NCBI GenBank assembly: GCA_031292335.1
Contig: JARLHH010000274.1
Span: 1 to 6,821, forward strand
Reading direction: 5' to 3'
Origin: Candidatus Limnocylindrales bacterium
Lineage (GTDB): Bacteria; Chloroflexota; Limnocylindria; Limnocylindrales; CSP1-4
DNA: 6,821 nt
This document shows, one piece after another, positions 4,360 to 6,821 of this stretch. The notes below the pieces were generated by a model. That model saw only the letters and a list, made by a program, of their open reading frames with translations, did not search any database and had not been told where the DNA came from. A program made the position numbers and the translations under genes. Numbering within the stretch: position 1 is the stretch's first letter; every line of letters starts with the position of its first letter.

Positions 4360-5831
4360 GTCCGACCGGAGGGGACCCGCACGCGACCGGTGGCAGCACC
4401 CCGGGCAGGGGCGAACTCGAGCTGACGTGGCCGGGCAAGCACGCAGCCGACGGATCGCGGAGCCTGCCGAGCCGCGACGTCGAGCGGCTTCACCTCATCG
4501 AGCGTTTCCCGGGGCCTGCGGGCGATGCCCCGAACCGCCTGGTCGCCGGCGACAACCTGCGGGCGCTCCCGGCGCTCCTCGCCGAGTTCGCGGGGCGGGT
4601 GGACCTGGTGTACCTGGACCCGCCGTTCGGCACCGGCGACGCCTTCCACGTCCGGCCGCCGAGGGCATGGACGTCCGCCGCCCATGGACGCGCAGACGGC
4701 GACGGGGACGCACCGGGAGCTCATTCCCGCCGCGAGCCGATCGCCTACGCGGACCGGGAGCCGGGCGGCCTGGGCGGCTTCATCGCGATGCTGGCGCCGC
4801 GGCTCGAGCTGATCCGTGACCTGCTCAGCCCGACAGGGTCGCTCTACCTGCACCTCGACGGGCGCAGCGTCCACGCCGCGAAGCTGCTCTGCGACGAGAT
4901 CTTCGGGACGTCCAGCTTCCGCAACCACCTCGCCTGGATCTACTCCGGCCGCGAGCTCGCCCGGCGGCGCTACAGCGCCAAGCACGACGATCTGCTCTTC
5001 TACACCCGCGGCCGGCGCTGGACGTTCCACCCCGAGCGGATTCTCGAGCCGCTCCGGGAGAGCTCCCGCCGGGCGTTGTCCCGCCACGTGGACGATGACG
5101 GCCACCCATACGTGATCCGCTACCGCGATGGCGGCGGCTTCGCGGTGCGAGACGAGCCTGGCCGGACCTACCGCCAGCCCGTCCCGGCCGGGACGCTCCC
5201 GCGCGACTGGTTCACGGCGGACTACGCGCGCAAGTCGGAGCGGACCGGCTACCCGACCCAGAAGCCGGAGGCGCTCCTGGCGCGCCTCGTCGCCGCCTCC
5301 AGCGAGCCCGGCGACCTTGTCGCGGACCTGTTTGCCGGCTCGGGGACGGCCGCGGTCGTGGCGGCGCGTCTCGGCCGTCGCTGGCTCGCCGCGGACGCCA
5401 GCCCGTCCGCCATCGCCACGGCCCGGCGGCGCCTGCTCGGGCTGCCCGAATGGGGCGGCGGGTTCGACGTCGCCGCGCTCGGGGATGCCCTGCCGGCAGC
5501 CGCGACGCTCGACGTCGCCGTACGCCGCGTGCCCGGTTCGGACCCATCTGCGCCCGGGCGCGCCCGCCTCGACGGCTCCCCCGGCGACCTGCGCGCCGTC
5601 GCCGCCTGGGCGATCGGCTCACGCGACGGCTCGTCCGCCGGCCCATCCGACGCCCCGTTCGTGGCCGCCGGGGCAGCCGCCCGCGATCCGTGGACCGGCG
5701 AGCTGGCAACCGAGCTGGTGGCGGACCTGCCCGGCCCGCCCGTCCCCGACGGCCGTGTCGCGGTCCACCCATCGCTGGCCCGGGCGTGGACCGTGGACGG
5801 CGCCGCGGTCGACCTGCCGATCACCTCGTAG
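4356..5831 (+). CDS. Beta-class site-specific DNA methyltransferase (N6-adenine/N4-cytosine, Mod-like)
   Basis: 491 residues. It transfers a methyl group from S-adenosylmethionine to an exocyclic amino group in a DNA base. Catalytic motif IV YLDPPFGTG (86-94) precedes the SAM-binding motif I LVADLFAGSGT (321-331), the order of the beta class. NRLVAGDNLRALPAL (60-74), YADREPGGLGGFIAMLAPRL (131-150), GSLYLHLDGRSVHAAKLL (161-178), KHDDLLFYTRG (209-219) and ERTGYPTQKPEALL (295-308) are typical of Mod-type and orphan methyltransferases. Residues 95-130 form a charged Gly/Ala-rich insert in the place of the usual short loop. A tail of about 130 residues (361-491) follows; it faintly recalls the Mod C-terminal region but is degenerate. 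GTG 4356 is chosen because it overlaps the CPBP stop (GTGA); GTG 4341 is an in-frame alternative. No restriction gene or specificity subunit is in the window, so it looks solitary or regulatory. The target site is unknown. Confidence 0.92.
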   Translation: MSPTGGDPHATGGSTPGRGELELTWPGKHAADGSRSLPSRDVERLHLIERFPGPAGDAPNRLVAGDNLRALPALLAEFAGRVDLVYLDPPFGTGDAFHVRPPRAWTSAAHGRADGDGDAPGAHSRREPIAYADREPGGLGGFIAMLAPRLELIRDLLSPTGSLYLHLDGRSVHAAKLLCDEIFGTSSFRNHLAWIYSGRELARRRYSAKHDDLLFYTRGRRWTFHPERILEPLRESSRRALSRHVDDDGHPYVIRYRDGGGFAVRDEPGRTYRQPVPAGTLPRDWFTADYARKSERTGYPTQKPEALLARLVAASSEPGDLVADLFAGSGTAAVVAARLGRRWLAADASPSAIATARRRLLGLPEWGGGFDVAALGDALPAAATLDVAVRRVPGSDPSAPGRARLDGSPGDLRAVAAWAIGSRDGSSAGPSDAPFVAAGAAARDPWTGELATELVADLPGPPVPDGRVAVHPSLARAWTVDGAAVDLPITS

Positions 5832-5880
5832 CGACCATCGGCGGGGCTCTGCCGGGTCCCGGCCGGGGATCGCCCGCGCG

Positions 5881-6821
5881 TCAGGGTGCCGGGCTGGGCG
5901 AGGGTTCCAGGTTGGAGGAGGGCTCGGCGCTGGGTGACGGTTCGGGACTGGGCGACGGAGTCGCCTCGACCGGAGCAGACGCGGCCGGCGCCGACGTGGC
6001 GGGAGACGCCGACGGGGAGGCCGGGGTCGCGAGGCTCGGGAGCGGGGTGGGCTTGGCCGTTGGGACGGGTGTCGGCGCCGGCAGGCACGACGAGACGCCG
6101 CTCCCCGACGCGGACGTCGCGACCGGCGGGGGCGCAGCGAGCGCGACCTCGGGAAGCGTGCCCACCGGCGGGAACAGCTTCGCAACCAGTGCCCGAATGC
6201 CCGCGACGTCCGGGAGCTGGATCGACCCGCGCACGTCGAAGCCCGGGCGAACGAGGGGGAAGGTCACCACCGCGCGATAGGTCCGGGTCCGATCGATCTG
6301 GCGCGCGTCGTCGGCCAGCGGAAGGATCACGCTCCGCGGGATGTTCGTCTCCACCGTCTGCCCGACCGCCTTGAGGAAGCCGATCGGGTCGTTGAGGAAG
6401 CCGCCCGCGACGACCGCATCGCGAACCCCCGAGATGATCTCCTGCTGACGCGCCTGGCGCGTGAAGTCGGATTCGCCCGCGGCCTTCCGGACGCGCGCGT
6501 AGGCGAGCGCCTGGTCGCCGTCGAGGTGATGCAGGCCGGCGCTGATCGCGAACCCGTTGGTGAACCCGTACTCGTGATAGGTGGGGTCGCAGAAGCTGTG
6601 GGCGACATTGACGGTCACGCCGCCCAGGCTGTCGACCAGGGCCACGAAGCCACCCAGGTTCACCTGGGCGTACAGGTGGACGTCGAGGCCGAGGAGCGTT
6701 CCCACGGCCGCCATCAGGACGTCGTGCCCGTCCCCGGTCGAGCCGGGGAAGTCGCCCGGGTGGAGCCGCGCGTAGGAGAGGAGCGAGTTGATCTTGCCCG
6801 AGTACGTCCCCCCGTTGGGCA
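5881..6821 (-). CDS. LytR-CpsA-Psr (LCP) family cell-wall ligase, C-terminal part, cut by right edge
   Basis: LCP enzymes move lipid-linked glycopolymers onto the cell wall, acting outside the membrane. 312 codons plus the stop are visible; the N-terminal membrane anchor and first catalytic residues are beyond the edge. Numbering from the edge, the sequence shows GTYSGKINSLLSYARLH (4-20), the LLGLDVHLYAQVNLGGFVAL strand-helix (42-61), VDSLGGVTVNV (62-72), AGLHHLDGDQALAYARVRK (94-112) and DFTRQARQQEII (118-129), all standard LCP motifs including the conserved Arg residues of the active-site pocket. After about residue 239 it turns into a Pro/Ser/Ala/Thr-rich tail, ending in four hexapeptide repeats. 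Such tails are common in wall-spanning proteins. The frame is open to the edge, so ATG 6714 is internal and not the start. It converges on the methyltransferase gene with 49 bases between the two stops. Confidence 0.93.
   Translation of the reverse strand, partial: PNGGTYSGKINSLLSYARLHPGDFPGSTGDGHDVLMAAVGTLLGLDVHLYAQVNLGGFVALVDSLGGVTVNVAHSFCDPTYHEYGFTNGFAISAGLHHLDGDQALAYARVRKAAGESDFTRQARQQEIISGVRDAVVAGGFLNDPIGFLKAVGQTVETNIPRSVILPLADDARQIDRTRTYRAVVTFPLVRPGFDVRGSIQLPDVAGIRALVAKLFPPVGTLPEVALAAPPPVATSASGSGVSSCLPAPTPVPTAKPTPLPSLATPASPSASPATSAPAASAPVEATPSPSPEPSPSAEPSSNLEPSPSPAP
5887..5958 (-). repeat. Four 18-bp tandem repeats coding the Pro/Ser hexapeptide tail of the LCP protein
   Basis: Codes for PSPSPE, PSPSAE, PSSNLE and PSPSPA in sequence, then a final Pro and stop. 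The unit is 18 bp and diverged at the DNA level, with GGCTGGGCGAGGG/GACTGGGCGACGG-like cores visible on the plus strand. Likely a flexible, rigidly extended wall-spanning or linker segment; copy number could vary between strains. Confidence 0.7.

Noticed and set aside
4356..5831. Type III restriction-modification locus
   Set aside because: Only a Mod-like methyltransferase is present; the next gene is a convergent LCP enzyme and the previous one a membrane protease, so no Res subunit is adjacent.
5832..5880. Bidirectional terminator between the convergent methyltransferase and LCP genes
   Set aside because: CCGGGTCCCGG (5852-5862) and CCCGGCCGGG (5858-5867) are palindromic, but the stems are short, the loop of the first is too small and no T-run follows on either strand.
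1..6821. CRISPR array, tRNA, rRNA, insertion sequence or toxin-antitoxin pair
   Set aside because: No regularly spaced direct repeats, no tRNA-like cloverleaf, no transposase or terminal repeats, and no small paired genes were seen when reading both strands.

Overview
The window is very GC-rich DNA with long spurious open frames on both strands, GTG as a frequent start codon, and genes packed with 4-base overlaps. The gene content is ordinary bacterial: menaquinone branch, sugar regulator, an LCP cell-wall enzyme with a Pro/Ser-rich tail, and a lone beta-class DNA methyltransferase. Together with the base composition this suggests a high-GC Chloroflexota (Limnocylindria-like) genome or, less likely, an actinobacterium. 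That placement is inference from style; there is no rRNA or other marker here.

Layout, left to right. (1) Minus strand: the 5' part of an isochorismate synthase gene (menF-like, 712 to the left edge), preceded by and overlapping a TetR-family regulator (1353-709). A near-textbook TetR operator (1389-1410) sits just upstream of the regulator. The pair looks like an autoregulated operon feeding chorismate into menaquinone synthesis. (2) A 246-base non-coding gap with short GC-rich direct repeats. (3) Minus strand: a DgoR-like GntR/FadR regulator (3347-2601) overlapping a galactose-mutarotase-like (aldose 1-epimerase superfamily) gene (2604-1600), probably a small sugar-responsive operon. (4) A divergent intergenic region (3348-3507) with a perfect 9-bp inverted repeat. 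(5) Plus strand: a CPBP-family intramembrane protease (3508-4359) overlapping a beta-class N6/N4 DNA methyltransferase (4356-5831) with an unusual C-terminal extension. (6) Convergent on the minus strand: the C-terminal part of a LytR-CpsA-Psr (LCP) enzyme running off the right edge (5881-6821), ending in an 18-bp tandem repeat that encodes a Pro/Ser-rich tail.

Three of the four gene pairs (all that are co-directional neighbours within an operon) are joined by the same GTGA stop/start overlap, which fixes the start codons and argues for translational coupling. The most interesting candidates for follow-up are the coupled CPBP protease-methyltransferase pair with no restriction enzyme in view, and the TetR-menF operon with its operator and a 16-bp palindrome exactly at the coupling point. 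I see no CRISPR array, tRNA, rRNA, transposase or phage gene.
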